Source: an uncultured Bacteroidota bacterium
GTDB taxonomy: Bacteria > Bacteroidota > Bacteroidia > Chitinophagales > Chitinophagaceae
Assembly: GCA_903851465.1 (NCBI GenBank)
Contig: CAINOI010000033.1
Location: 62,001 to 126,000 of the forward strand
Reading direction: 5' to 3'
DNA: 64,000 nucleotides
Shown here: piece by piece, positions 41,569-51,682 of the stretch
Numbering within the stretch: position 1 is the stretch's first letter
How the letters are laid out: every line of letters starts with the position of its first letter
The notes under the pieces: generated by a model
Database searches by the model: none
Seen by the model: only the letters and a program-made list of their open reading frames with translations
What the model was told of the DNA's origin: nothing
Made by a program: the position numbers and the translations under genes

Positions 41569-44500
41569 ATGTCAATTATTCGTTATTTAATATTTTCCCT
41601 TCTTTATTGTGCTATTAGCTCAGTCAATGTGCATGCGCAAGATTTTTCAAATAAGGGTAAAGAATTCTGGGTAGTGTTTCCGCCTCATGCTCCTAGTAAT
41701 AATAATTTAGCTGAATTATCATTGTATATCAGTTCTGATAAAAATACGAGTGGTAATATAGTGATTAATGGAGATTCAATTCCATTTGACATTATAGCAT
41801 TTACCCCCAAGGAATTTGTTTTGCCTAGGAGTACCACCTATGTAAGTGGTGCTGAATCTGCTATAGATGATGCAGTATCAAATAAAAAGATTGTTGTAAA
41901 CAAGGGTATTAAAGTGATTGTAAATCAAGGCAAGCCTGGCATTGTAGTATACGCGCACATGTATGCCAGTGCTCGATCCGCGGCCTCTATCATTTTACCA
42001 ACCTCTGTTTTAGAAAAAAAGTACCAAGTCATTACTTATACTCAATCCACATCTGGAACTGCAGAAGCCAATGAATTTAGAAGGTCTCAATTTAGTGTTG
42101 TTGCGGTAGAGGATAATACCGTCATTCGGATTCAGTTAAGAAAAAATGGTCAAGTTTCAGGAGCAAGTTATGATGTGGAGATGCCTAAAGCAGGAACCAT
42201 TTACTCCTTTCAAGATCCAATTGATTTAACAGGCACATCCATTGAGTCTGTATCTATAGACGGAAGTGCTTGTAAAAAAATAGCAGTTTTTAGTGGAAGT
42301 AGTAGTCTTTCCATTGGGAATAATGGCTCGGTTGATCCACTGTATCAGCAATGTTATCCTGTTAATTCTTGGGGCTTAAATTATTTTATAACACCATATA
42401 GAGGGAAAAATAAATTCATCATAAGGGTGTTGGCTAAAGAGGATGGAACAAATGTAATAATCAATGGACAAGCTGTCCCGTTAACTGCCAATCAATTTAA
42501 AGAAGTTAGTTATACCAATCAAGCTGCGTTTGCTATCAATTCTAATAAACCTGTTGCAGTTGCGCAGTTTTCACTCACACAAGCTGCCGATATTGGTGTG
42601 GGTGATCCAGATATGGTTATTTTAAATCCGGTCGAACAAAATATCAATGATGTCACCGTTTTTTTAACTCCAAAGAATGCGATTACAGATCAGAACATCA
42701 ATGTGGTGATAAGAGATGAAGGCATATCGACATTTAAAATAAATGGGCAAAAACCAACCAGTGCATTTGTTAAAATAATCAACTCAAACTACTCCTATTT
42801 ACAAGAGAAATTTACGGTTCCCAATGGCACATTTTTAAGTGTCAGATTGACTTCTGATAGTGGATTTAATGCCTTTTGTTATGGATTCGGAAGTCCTGAG
42901 TCCTATAGCTATAGCGCAGGTACCAATGTGAAAGATTTATTTCAAAAACTACTCATCACCAATAAGTTTACTTCAGTTGATGCCAATGCTGTCACTTGCA
43001 AAGGCGCTCCATTTATTGCATCCATTACACTTCCGTATAAGCCCAATATATTAAAATGGAAAATTCCTTCCTATGCGCAAGTAGATGATCTGTCACCCAA
43101 AGCAATTGATTCCTCAATGGTGAGTGGTAAAATGATTTACACCTATAAATTAAATACAGAATTAACCTATCAAATAGCTGGCACTTATACAATAGAGGTG
43201 ATTGTCAATAATCCATTAGGGGATGGATGTAGTGGAGAACAAGAAATAAGTTTTGATTTAGAAGTGCTAGAACCACCTAAAGCTTTCAATAAAATTATTA
43301 CAAGTAATTGTGTTTCAGATTCTGTTAGTTTTTTAAATGCAACTATTTTGAATGCAAATGATAAAAAAATAACCAATTATAAGTGGGATCTAGGTAACAA
43401 TATATTTAAAGATTATGCTGCTAGTTTTAAATTTAAATATGATACAGCAGGGAAGTATGATATCAAATATTTTTTAATTACAGAAATTGGTTGCATAAGT
43501 GATACCCTATCTGCTTCTATTCAGCTGGATGATTTACCAACTGTGAAATTTAATTTTTCACCCATCACATGTCAAAATAAAGAAATCTCTTTTACTGATG
43601 CATCTCAAAGTAAAGGAACGACAATCATTGAAAAATGGATTTGGAATTTTGGTGACAGCACCAATGTCGACACACTTTATACAAATGCAGTGGTTAAACA
43701 TAGTTACGTAGATGCAAAAAAGTTCTCAGTTAAATTAGCGGCCATCACCAAAAATGGATGTCAGAATACGCTAGAAAAAGAAATCATAAGCCATCCTAAT
43801 CCTTTGGTGGGATTCATCATGCCAGAAATTTGTTTAGAGGATCCATTTGCGCTGTTTGTTGATACGACTAAAATTGCTGATAATACTAGAGGCTTCAAGT
43901 ATCAATGGAATTTTGGAGATCCTACTAATACTATATATCCCAATACGGATATAGTAGCCAATCCAAAACATCGTTATTTAACTCCAGGTAATTACAATGT
44001 ATCGCTTCAAGTTGAAAGCGCAGCTGGATGTATAAGTGCCGATACAAGTGTATTTACTGTGAATGGATCGATTCCTAAATCAACCTTTATAGTTCAAAAT
44101 GATACCGCATTATGTAGCAATAAAGAGGTAACTATTGTTAATAATTCTGTGGCGGATATTGGGTCCGTTGGAAAATTAATTATCTATTGGGACTACGATA
44201 GAGATCTTTTAGATTCTACAGTAGATGAAAATCCTACGATTGGCAAAAGCTATAAACATAATTATTCAAAATATAGTTTCCCTGATAAAACCAATTTTAA
44301 AATAAAATTAGTGGCATTTACTGGTGGAGCTTGTTTAGACGATACCAGTCAAAGTATTTCAATTGTACCTCCGCCAAGCAAGGTTACTCCATTGCTTACA
44401 AAAAATTATGTATGTAAAATGGACACGCTCCATATGAATATTGATATCACTGGCGGGCTATCTCCATTTAACCAAGTTTGGTCCGTTGACAAAACTAGTG

Positions 44501-45639
44501 CAGCAAATTTTTCGGGAAATATTTTAAACGGTCTCTTGCCAGACAATATCAACATTTCCTTAAAACTCATAGACCCCAAAAAATGCGAATATATTTTTAA
44601 TAATCTAAGTAATTTGATTGTTCGTGATATCCCAACTGCAATATTAAAAGCCAAGGATACTGTTATTTGTAACGGAGATCCAATCACATTATTAGGCGCT
44701 GGTGCACTTAACTATACTTGGTTATTAAATGATGCAACTAGATATTCAACCGGTCCCATTGATACATTCTCTACTGCACAAAATGGCTATTATACACTAG
44801 TTGTGAATGATGGTTATTGCAATTCTGTGAAATCGGATGCCATTTTCATTAAGGCATTAACCATACCAAGGTATACTTTAACTTATAATCCATTTAGCTG
44901 CATTCAAGGTAATCTAGTGATTAATACCAATGCAAAGGATCAAAAAAATGTCCAATTCGCTTGGGACTTTGGAGATGGCAAAACATTTAATCAAGCACAA
45001 CCCATTGCGCATAGTTATGACAAGATTGGTAGTTATCAAATAAAATTAGATGTTAAGAATGACTATTGCCCAAAATATGAATATCAAATAAAAGGTGATT
45101 CGGTCAAAATAGTAGCCCCGTTGCCACCATCTAAGTTTACACTATTTGTACTTGCAGATCAGGATACTTTACTCAGTCCTAAAAAAATAGATGCTGGCTA
45201 TATCAATTATAAATGGGAGCCTAGTTTTAATCTCTCCAATCCATATACTCCAACTCCAATTTTTAGGGCCAATCGTTCAATAGAATATATTTTAAAAAGA
45301 ACAGATCCGGTCACTGAATGTTTTATCAATGATGTGTATTATATAGATGTTTCAAATACAATTGTCGTTGCTATCCCTAAGGCATTTACACCTAATAGAG
45401 ACAATCTGAACGATGTCTTAAAAATAGAATACGGGGCTGGGCTTAAAACTTTTAATTATTTTAGAATATTCAATCGATATGGGAAAATAATTTTTCAAAC
45501 GAATAGGCTAACAGATAGCTGGGATGGCAGGTTCAATGGCATTGATCAGGAAATGGATGCCTATACTTATTTGATTGATTATATTACTTTTAAAGACGAA
45601 CACATTACAAAAACTGGCTCTTTTCTTTTATTAAGATAA
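41569..45639 (+). CDS. T9SS type B surface protein: IgGFc-binding-like domain, PKD repeats, CHU_C domain
   Basis: About 1356 aa from the ATG at 41569 (MSIIRYLIF); an upstream in-frame TTG at 41548 is less likely. Signal peptide to NVHAQ. Order: an N-terminal IgGFc-binding-protein-like domain (GKEFWVVFPPHAPSNNN, to about residue 450); PKD-like repeats, recognised by WxFGD patterns (WNFGDSTN, WNFGDPTN, WDFGDGKTF) between about 590 and 1180; and a C-terminal gliding-motility-associated domain (IPKAFTPNRDNLNDVLKI ... FRIFNRYGKIIFQT ... WDGRFNG ... LIDYITFKD), the type B signal for the type IX secretion system. Likely exported and attached to the surface as an adhesin. The PorP/SprF gene begins at the next base. 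Confidence 0.93.
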   Translation: MSIIRYLIFSLLYCAISSVNVHAQDFSNKGKEFWVVFPPHAPSNNNLAELSLYISSDKNTSGNIVINGDSIPFDIIAFTPKEFVLPRSTTYVSGAESAIDDAVSNKKIVVNKGIKVIVNQGKPGIVVYAHMYASARSAASIILPTSVLEKKYQVITYTQSTSGTAEANEFRRSQFSVVAVEDNTVIRIQLRKNGQVSGASYDVEMPKAGTIYSFQDPIDLTGTSIESVSIDGSACKKIAVFSGSSSLSIGNNGSVDPLYQQCYPVNSWGLNYFITPYRGKNKFIIRVLAKEDGTNVIINGQAVPLTANQFKEVSYTNQAAFAINSNKPVAVAQFSLTQAADIGVGDPDMVILNPVEQNINDVTVFLTPKNAITDQNINVVIRDEGISTFKINGQKPTSAFVKIINSNYSYLQEKFTVPNGTFLSVRLTSDSGFNAFCYGFGSPESYSYSAGTNVKDLFQKLLITNKFTSVDANAVTCKGAPFIASITLPYKPNILKWKIPSYAQVDDLSPKAIDSSMVSGKMIYTYKLNTELTYQIAGTYTIEVIVNNPLGDGCSGEQEISFDLEVLEPPKAFNKIITSNCVSDSVSFLNATILNANDKKITNYKWDLGNNIFKDYAASFKFKYDTAGKYDIKYFLITEIGCISDTLSASIQLDDLPTVKFNFSPITCQNKEISFTDASQSKGTTIIEKWIWNFGDSTNVDTLYTNAVVKHSYVDAKKFSVKLAAITKNGCQNTLEKEIISHPNPLVGFIMPEICLEDPFALFVDTTKIADNTRGFKYQWNFGDPTNTIYPNTDIVANPKHRYLTPGNYNVSLQVESAAGCISADTSVFTVNGSIPKSTFIVQNDTALCSNKEVTIVNNSVADIGSVGKLIIYWDYDRDLLDSTVDENPTIGKSYKHNYSKYSFPDKTNFKIKLVAFTGGACLDDTSQSISIVPPPSKVTPLLTKNYVCKMDTLHMNIDITGGLSPFNQVWSVDKTSAANFSGNILNGLLPDNINISLKLIDPKKCEYIFNNLSNLIVRDIPTAILKAKDTVICNGDPITLLGAGALNYTWLLNDATRYSTGPIDTFSTAQNGYYTLVVNDGYCNSVKSDAIFIKALTIPRYTLTYNPFSCIQGNLVINTNAKDQKNVQFAWDFGDGKTFNQAQPIAHSYDKIGSYQIKLDVKNDYCPKYEYQIKGDSVKIVAPLPPSKFTLFVLADQDTLLSPKKIDAGYINYKWEPSFNLSNPYTPTPIFRANRSIEYILKRTDPVTECFINDVYYIDVSNTIVVAIPKAFTPNRDNLNDVLKIEYGAGLKTFNYFRIFNRYGKIIFQTNRLTDSWDGRFNGIDQEMDAYTYLIDYITFKDEHITKTGSFLLLR

Positions 45640-46644
45640 ATGAATAAAATTGTACACTTTATACTGGGGGTTTTACTTTTGACTTTTGCACAAGATACTT
45701 TTGCGCAAACTCCCTATTCATCTCAAAACTTTAATTTAAGTAATTTCTTTAATCCTGCTACTTCTGGTTTTGGCATCAACAATAAAGTACAAACAATATT
45801 TAGAACACAGTATGAAGGTGTGGGCAATGCATATAGAACGATTGGATTAGCTGCTGATGTAGCGCTGTTGCGTAAAAATAATTATGATAAAAACAATCAT
45901 TTTGGACTGGGTGTTCAAGCTGTTTCGGAACAAGTATTAGATGGTATTTTGCAAACCAATGCAATTACACTTAGTTTAGCTAATCGGCTCTTTTTAGATG
46001 AGACAAAAACAAGTAGTTTAGCATTGGGTATTAGCTCAACGCTCATTACAAGAACAATTGATGCATCAAAGCTTACTTTTGGGGACCAGTTTAATTCTGG
46101 AAGATTGTTTAATGCAACAAGTTTAGAAGTTATTAATGCTGCTCCAAGTAAATTTTCTTCGAATGTTGGGATCTTATACACCTTATCTAATGAACAAACA
46201 TTTTTTCAATTAGGGGGTAGTTTATTTTATATCAATAGAAGTTCAACAGAACAAGCACTCGAAAAATTTGAACAATCTTACCAAACTTTGGCACAAATTA
46301 ATTTTGAAAAAAGAATTTGGGAAAATAATACGATTGCATTTCATGCAGATTATCAAAATAGGTTTGAAAATGAATTTATCTATACCGGAGCTGTTATCAG
46401 TATTCCTATGAATACTAAAGAAGCAAATTTTGATCGTTTTTATATTGGTTGTTTTTATAGAACAAAAGATGCTATTATCCCATATCTTGGGATGATGTAT
46501 AAAAAATACAAATTTGGAATGAGTTATGATGTGTATCAATCCAAAATGGCCTTATCAAGCTTAAGACCTCAAACAATTGAGTTTACCATTTCTACTAATA
46601 TCAGTCATAGAGTTTCGGATAAACTAGTGAGCTTGTTTAACTAA
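45640..46644 (+). CDS. PorP/SprF family T9SS outer-membrane protein
   Basis: 334-aa outer-membrane barrel with a signal peptide ending DTFAQ (about 22). Matches PorP/SprF: SQNFNLSNFFNPATSGFGINNK, FRTQYEGVGNAYRTIGLAADVAL near the N-terminus, HFGLGVQAVSEQ, and a C-terminal YKKYKFGMSYDVYQSKM strand pair. It starts immediately after the adhesin stop codon. Such cognate pairs cooperate in exporting type B cargo and holding it on the cell surface. Confidence 0.93.
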   Translation: MNKIVHFILGVLLLTFAQDTFAQTPYSSQNFNLSNFFNPATSGFGINNKVQTIFRTQYEGVGNAYRTIGLAADVALLRKNNYDKNNHFGLGVQAVSEQVLDGILQTNAITLSLANRLFLDETKTSSLALGISSTLITRTIDASKLTFGDQFNSGRLFNATSLEVINAAPSKFSSNVGILYTLSNEQTFFQLGGSLFYINRSSTEQALEKFEQSYQTLAQINFEKRIWENNTIAFHADYQNRFENEFIYTGAVISIPMNTKEANFDRFYIGCFYRTKDAIIPYLGMMYKKYKFGMSYDVYQSKMALSSLRPQTIEFTISTNISHRVSDKLVSLFN

Positions 46645-46685
46645 TCAAAGGTGAGCTGTATTTTAAAGTTTTAAGCATATTAAAA

Positions 46686-46716
46686 TTTGAGGTTTTAGGG
46701 GAATCAACTAATTTTA
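46686..46716 (+). promoter_or_regulatory. Bacteroidota-type promoter for the threonine-degradation operon
   Basis: TTTG at 46686-46689 and TAATTTTA at 46709-46716, spaced 19 bp. Transcription would start about 14 nt before the ATG at 46737. Confidence 0.65.
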
Positions 46717-46736
46717 CAGACACAAACATTAGTTCA

Positions 46737-47699
46737 ATGAGTAAGATTTTAGTGATAGGTGCAGGAGGACAATTGGGCACGGAACTCACAAAAGCATTAT
46801 CAGATAAGTACGGAAAGGATAGCGTTCTTGCAACCGATTTTCAGGAAGCTGCAAAAGCTAAGTTTGACTATTGTGCTTTTCAAACATTGAATGTGATGGA
46901 TAAAGCCAGTTTAGCTTCCATTGTGTCTAAAGAAGGCGTGACGCAGATCTATCACTTGGCTGCCATCCTATCTGCATTGGGTGAAAAAAATCCAGTGCAA
47001 GCATGGGATTTAAACATGGGAGGCTTATTAAATGTGTTAGAAGTGGCAAGAGATCATCAAATTGAAAAAGTTTTTTGGCCTAGTTCCATTGCTGTTTTTG
47101 GTCCAAATTCAGACAAAGATCAAACACCTCAAAGGGCATTTAAAGATCCTAATACCGTATATGGTATTTCAAAATTAGCAGGAGAACATTGGTGCGAATA
47201 TTATTTCAATAAGTATGGTGTAGATGTTAGGAGTTTAAGGTATCCTGGTTTAATTGGCTATAAGTCATTAGCAGGTGGTGGCACAACAGACTATGCTGTT
47301 GATATTTATCATAAAGCTGTGAATGGAGAAAACTTCACTTGTTTTTTAAGTGAGCATACTTATTTGCCAATGATGTATATGGACGATGCCATCAAAGCAA
47401 CCCTAGATTTAATGGATGCGCCAAAAGAAAATATTTCAATTCGTACAAGTTATAATCTTTCTGGTATGAGCTTTTCTCCAAAGGAAATACATCAAAGTTT
47501 ATTGCCATTTTATCCGAATTTTGAAATAGACTATCAGCCAGATTTTAGACAACAAATTGCAGACAGTTGGCCTAATAGCATCAATGATGAAGCTGCAAAA
47601 AAGGACTGGAACTGGCAACCAGCGTTTGACTTAAATGCAATGACAGCAACTATCGTCAACAACCTACCCCAATATTTTAATTACAACGAGTCTAAATAA
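46737..47699 (+). CDS. tdh: L-threonine 3-dehydrogenase, short-chain (epimerase-like) type
   Basis: 320-aa extended SDR that oxidises L-threonine to 2-amino-3-ketobutyrate with NAD+. Motifs: N-terminal GAGGQLGTEL (NAD site); LAAILSALGEKNPVQAWDLNMGG; the catalytic Ser/Tyr/Lys set (WPSSIAVFGP, YGISKLAGE); and the threonine-dehydrogenase signature RSLRYPGLIGYKSLAGGGTTDYAVDIYHKAV. The glycine C-acetyltransferase gene 5 bp downstream completes the pathway, which makes the assignment firm. Confidence 0.93.
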   Translation: MSKILVIGAGGQLGTELTKALSDKYGKDSVLATDFQEAAKAKFDYCAFQTLNVMDKASLASIVSKEGVTQIYHLAAILSALGEKNPVQAWDLNMGGLLNVLEVARDHQIEKVFWPSSIAVFGPNSDKDQTPQRAFKDPNTVYGISKLAGEHWCEYYFNKYGVDVRSLRYPGLIGYKSLAGGGTTDYAVDIYHKAVNGENFTCFLSEHTYLPMMYMDDAIKATLDLMDAPKENISIRTSYNLSGMSFSPKEIHQSLLPFYPNFEIDYQPDFRQQIADSWPNSINDEAAKKDWNWQPAFDLNAMTATIVNNLPQYFNYNESK

Positions 47700-47704
47700 A
47701 AAAT

Positions 47705-48901
47705 ATGTACAATCAATTCCAACCAACATTAGCAAAGGAAATAGAAGGGATAAAAGAAGCTGGCTTATATAAAAAAGAAAGAATCATTACTTCTGCTCAA
47801 GCAGCAGAAATCACCATTCAAGGAGGTCAACAAGTGTTGAATTTTTGTGCCAATAATTATTTAGGTTTATCCTCGCATCCAAAAGTAATTGAAGCAGCAA
47901 AGGCAGCGATTGATACACATGGATTTGGTTTGTCCTCTGTTCGTTTTATTTGTGGTACACAGGATATACATAAAACATTAGAAGAAAAGATTTCTGCTTT
48001 CCTAGGCACAGAAGATACTATTTTATATGCCGCAGCATTCGATGCAAATGGTGGTGTATTTGAACCTTTATTTGGCGAAAAGGATGCAATTATTTCGGAC
48101 TCCTTAAACCATGCATCCATCATAGATGGTGTAAGGCTTACAAAGTCTATGAGGTATCGTTACGAACACAATTCGATGGAGGACTTGGAAGCAAAATTAA
48201 AAGAAGCGATTGCTGCAGGTGCGGTACAAAAAATCATTGTAACAGATGGCGCATTTTCTATGGATGGCACCATTGCACAATTAGATAAAATTGTGGCATT
48301 AGCAGAAAAATACGAAGCCCTTGTTATGACAGATGAATGTCATTCCACAGGATTTTTAGGCAAAACAGGTAGAGGGGTGCATGAATTAAAAGGGGTGATG
48401 GGTAAGGTAGATATCATCACAGGCACATTAGGAAAAGCATTGGGTGGCGCGTCTGGTGGATTTACATCTGGCAAAAAAGAAATCATTGATTTGTTAAGAC
48501 AACGTTCAAGACCTTATTTATTTTCAAATACATTGGCGCCTTCTATTACTGGAGCATCTATTGCAGTCTTTGATTTATTATCACAAACCACAGCACTTAG
48601 AGATACGCTAGAAGAAAACACGAACTATTTTAGAGAAAAAATTACTGCTGCTGGTTTTGATATCAAGCCAGGAACACATCCAATTATACCTATCATGTTG
48701 TATGATGCAGTCGTGTCTCAAAAAATGGCTGAAAAATTATTAGAGAAAGGTATTTACGTAATAGGATTTTACTATCCAGTGGTAGCTAAAGGTCAAGCAA
48801 GAATTCGTGTACAAATTTCTGCTGCACATACAAGAGCGCATTTAGATCAAGCCATTCAAGCATTTATAGAAGTGGGCAAGGAATTAGGTGTGATTAAATA
48901 A
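47705..48901 (+). CDS. kbl: Glycine C-acetyltransferase (2-amino-3-ketobutyrate CoA ligase)
   Basis: 398-aa PLP enzyme of the alpha-oxoamine synthase family that splits 2-amino-3-ketobutyrate with CoA into glycine and acetyl-CoA. Motifs: NFCANNYLGLSSHP, GTQDIHKTLEEKIS, DSLNHASIIDGVRL, TDECHSTGFLGKTGRG (PLP-Asp and His), and GTLGKALGGASGGF with the PLP lysine near residue 244. Operon with the threonine dehydrogenase (5-bp gap), giving the threonine-to-glycine route. Confidence 0.95.
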   Translation: MYNQFQPTLAKEIEGIKEAGLYKKERIITSAQAAEITIQGGQQVLNFCANNYLGLSSHPKVIEAAKAAIDTHGFGLSSVRFICGTQDIHKTLEEKISAFLGTEDTILYAAAFDANGGVFEPLFGEKDAIISDSLNHASIIDGVRLTKSMRYRYEHNSMEDLEAKLKEAIAAGAVQKIIVTDGAFSMDGTIAQLDKIVALAEKYEALVMTDECHSTGFLGKTGRGVHELKGVMGKVDIITGTLGKALGGASGGFTSGKKEIIDLLRQRSRPYLFSNTLAPSITGASIAVFDLLSQTTALRDTLEENTNYFREKITAAGFDIKPGTHPIIPIMLYDAVVSQKMAEKLLEKGIYVIGFYYPVVAKGQARIRVQISAAHTRAHLDQAIQAFIEVGKELGVIK

Positions 48902-49024
48902 TTGAAATCATAGATTAAGCAGTTTTATCTTCGTATATTTAGCTAAGTAGACCATTCAAGCATACATAATCGGGTGTATTTTGAAATGAATTGCTTAAGT
49001 ATTTAATACTGTTAATAAACTTCT

Positions 49025-49906
49025 ATGAAAAGGTTTTTACAAATAGCAAGTAATAACTTCGACTCCTATTTTAATGCTAAAGTGATTAGAAAAATCGAGT
49101 TGATTCTTTTAAGAGCAGCGGTCTTTTCTTTTATACTCCATTTAATTATTATTTACTTAGGTAATCATTTTAATTATTTTCATAACGTACAACACAGTTA
49201 TTTAAAGGCCATCTATACGCCATTTAGTTTTATACTGTTTTATGAAGTTTTTTTGTTGATCATTATCATTCCAAATTCTATATCAGAGTTTATTGGCAAG
49301 CAATTCGAGGTCATTACGCTAATCACATTAAGAAGTTTCTTCCATGATATCGCAGACTTTAATACGACCGAAGCCATTCATTTTCAAAACCCTGCATTTT
49401 TAAGCCTAGTATATGATCTAGCTGCTTCTATCGTCATGCTAGGACTGACTATTGTTTATTATAAAATTTATAACAGTAGTCATAATAAGGAGATCATTAG
49501 AGAGTTAAACCAATTCATTAATATCAAGAAATTGGTTTCACTAAGTATGATTGTAGTATTGTTGATTTTGAGTATTACGAGTTTAACGACTTGGTCAATG
49601 GATATGATTGAAGCCTTAAGGATCAATGATCATTACCCGAATCCTAATACTGTTTTTTATGAAGACTTTTTTTCTATCATGATATTTGTGGATGTATTAT
49701 TACTTATCATTTCATTTACTTTCCATTCCTCTTTTTTCATCATTTTTAGAAACGCTAGTTTTATCATTACAACTATTTTGCTAAGAATGTCTTTAACTAT
49801 TGAAAAGCCAATGAATTATATCATAGTCATCATTGGGTTTTTGTTTGCTATCATCTCGTTTTTCTTATACAGATTCAGGTATATCCACCACAAACGAGAG
49901 GTCTAA
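49025..49906 (+). CDS. Multi-pass membrane protein of unknown function
   Basis: 293 aa with about seven to eight hydrophobic helices (around 25-46, 62-84, 128-150, 168-190, 213-235, 240-255, 262-283). It has an internal helix FEVITLITLRSFFHDIADF whose charged residues could sit inside the membrane (an Arg and two Asp). I do not recognise the family with confidence. Rich in His and aromatic residues in loops. It lies 78 bp upstream of the GapN-like gene and may be co-transcribed; no functional inference is made. Confidence 0.7.
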   Translation: MKRFLQIASNNFDSYFNAKVIRKIELILLRAAVFSFILHLIIIYLGNHFNYFHNVQHSYLKAIYTPFSFILFYEVFLLIIIIPNSISEFIGKQFEVITLITLRSFFHDIADFNTTEAIHFQNPAFLSLVYDLAASIVMLGLTIVYYKIYNSSHNKEIIRELNQFINIKKLVSLSMIVVLLILSITSLTTWSMDMIEALRINDHYPNPNTVFYEDFFSIMIFVDVLLLIISFTFHSSFFIIFRNASFIITTILLRMSLTIEKPMNYIIVIIGFLFAIISFFLYRFRYIHHKREV

Positions 49907-49984
49907 AAAAGACTTTACCATCCTTTTGCGTTCATTCAACAATAAGTAGTAATTTTTGTTATATATATTATTAAAAGCAACAAC

Positions 49985-51610
49985 ATGACATTTCAAGAAC
50001 AACTAGACCATTTAATTATAGAAAAGCAGGCCATTCCTGAGGCTTTTGCATTACCAGAATTAATCAATCAAAAAACCTATCTGTCTGACGGTGAGTTAGT
50101 TACTTGGGATGGACCCACCCACGAAGTGTTTTCTCCAATATGTATGCACACCCCTGAAGGAGTACAACGTATTAAGATAGGATCCTATCCAGTTTGTACC
50201 GAGAAAGAAGCGATGATTGCCTTGGACGCTGCCTGCAAAGCCTATAACGATGGTAGAGGCGAGTGGCCAACCATGTCTGTTGCCCAAAGAATCAATTGTG
50301 TGGAACAGTTCGTAGTCAAAATGTTAGCGCAAAAAGAGATTGTGGTAAAATTGATTATGTGGGAGATAGGTAAAACCTATGCTGACTCCGAAAAAGAGTT
50401 TGATAGAACAGTGGAATATATTTATGCTACCATAGAAGCGCTAAAGGATATCGATAGAGACTCTTCTAGATTCACGATAGAACAAGGTATTGTTGCTCAA
50501 ATAAGAAGATCTCCATTGGGAGTTGTCTTGTGTATGGGGCCATTCAACTATCCATTAAATGAGACTTTCACTACTTTGATTCCTGCAATCATTATGGGTA
50601 ATACTTTATTGTTCAAGGCACCAAAGCATGGTACTTTATTGCATTACCCAATGTTAGAGGCATTTAAGTCTTGTTTCCCTAAAGGAGTGGTGAATACGAT
50701 TTACGGAAGAGGTAATGTTATTATACCGCCATTGATGGAGTCTGGTAAGATCAATGTATTGACATTGATTGGATCAAGTAAGGTAGCCAACCAATTAAAA
50801 AAGTTACATCCAAAAGTAAATCGTCTAAGAGCCATATTAGGATTAGATGCTAAGAACGCAGCTATTGTTACAAAAGATGCGGATATTAAATTAGCAGTTC
50901 AAGAAACTGTCTTGGGAGCACTATCATTCAATGGACAAAGATGTACAGCACTAAAAACAATCTTTGTGCATCAATCTATCGCTAAAGAATTCATTGAATT
51001 ATTAAAAGAACAGGTGGCAAAATTACAGTTTGGATTACCATGGGAAAAAGGAGTGACTTTGACGCCATTGCCAGAGCCAGGTAAGCCAGCTTATTTAAAT
51101 GATTTGATAGAGGATGCGAAATTACATGGCGCAGCTGTGATGAATGAAAACGGGGGAACAATGAAAGAAACCTTTTTCTATCCAGCTATCTTGTTTCCAG
51201 TGAATCATAAAATGAAGATCTATACCGAAGAACAGTTTGGTCCAATTATTCCAGTCATTCCTTTTGAAGACATTGAAGAGCCAATCCAATACATCATCGA
51301 TTCAACGCATGGTCAACAGGTTAGTTTGTTCTCAAAAAATCAATCTGAATTAGCGAGTTTAATTGACCCATTGGTGAATCAAGTGAGCAGGGTGAATATC
51401 AATTGTCAATGTCAAAGAGGTCCAGATAGTTTTCCGTTTACTGGACGTAAGGATAGTGCAGAAGGTACTTTGTCTGTCGTGGATGCATTAAGGTCTTTTT
51501 CAATTAGGTCTTTAGTGGCAGCAAAACTAACCGAAGAGAACAAGCATATCATCAACGATATCGTATCGTCTCATCATTCTAATTTCTTAAGTACTAAGTT
51601 TATATTTTAA
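49985..51610 (+). CDS. Aldehyde dehydrogenase family, NADP-dependent glyceraldehyde-3-phosphate dehydrogenase-like
   Basis: 541-aa ALDH-fold enzyme of the GapN-like branch that would oxidise glyceraldehyde-3-phosphate irreversibly to 3-phosphoglycerate. Features: RSPLGVVLCMGPFNYPLNETFTTLIPA (substrate-pocket region), KAPKHGTLLHYP, LIGSSKVANQL, the nucleophile Cys320 in FNGQRCTALK, and a C-terminal VNINCQCQRGPDSFPFTGRKDSAEGT that is typical of GapN enzymes. The usual general-base motif LELGGKD is replaced by LGLDAKN (285-291), so the Glu is Gly286 and an Asp lies two residues later. This divergence is notable; see findings. A terminator follows. Confidence 0.85.
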   Translation: MTFQEQLDHLIIEKQAIPEAFALPELINQKTYLSDGELVTWDGPTHEVFSPICMHTPEGVQRIKIGSYPVCTEKEAMIALDAACKAYNDGRGEWPTMSVAQRINCVEQFVVKMLAQKEIVVKLIMWEIGKTYADSEKEFDRTVEYIYATIEALKDIDRDSSRFTIEQGIVAQIRRSPLGVVLCMGPFNYPLNETFTTLIPAIIMGNTLLFKAPKHGTLLHYPMLEAFKSCFPKGVVNTIYGRGNVIIPPLMESGKINVLTLIGSSKVANQLKKLHPKVNRLRAILGLDAKNAAIVTKDADIKLAVQETVLGALSFNGQRCTALKTIFVHQSIAKEFIELLKEQVAKLQFGLPWEKGVTLTPLPEPGKPAYLNDLIEDAKLHGAAVMNENGGTMKETFFYPAILFPVNHKMKIYTEEQFGPIIPVIPFEDIEEPIQYIIDSTHGQQVSLFSKNQSELASLIDPLVNQVSRVNINCQCQRGPDSFPFTGRKDSAEGTLSVVDALRSFSIRSLVAAKLTEENKHIINDIVSSHHSNFLSTKFIF

Positions 51611-51626
51611 GCAATAGGATTGAATT

Positions 51627-51664
51627 AAAAAAGGATGCTATTGTTTCAATAGCATCCTTTTTTT
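51627..51664. terminator. Terminator between the GapN-like and Rieske genes
   Basis: AAAAAAGGATGCTATTG/CAATAGCATCCTTTTTTT with loop TTT, an 11-bp core stem plus A/T runs. It can serve both convergent genes. Confidence 0.9.
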
Positions 51665-51682
51665 GTAAGTAGTATCTAAGGA

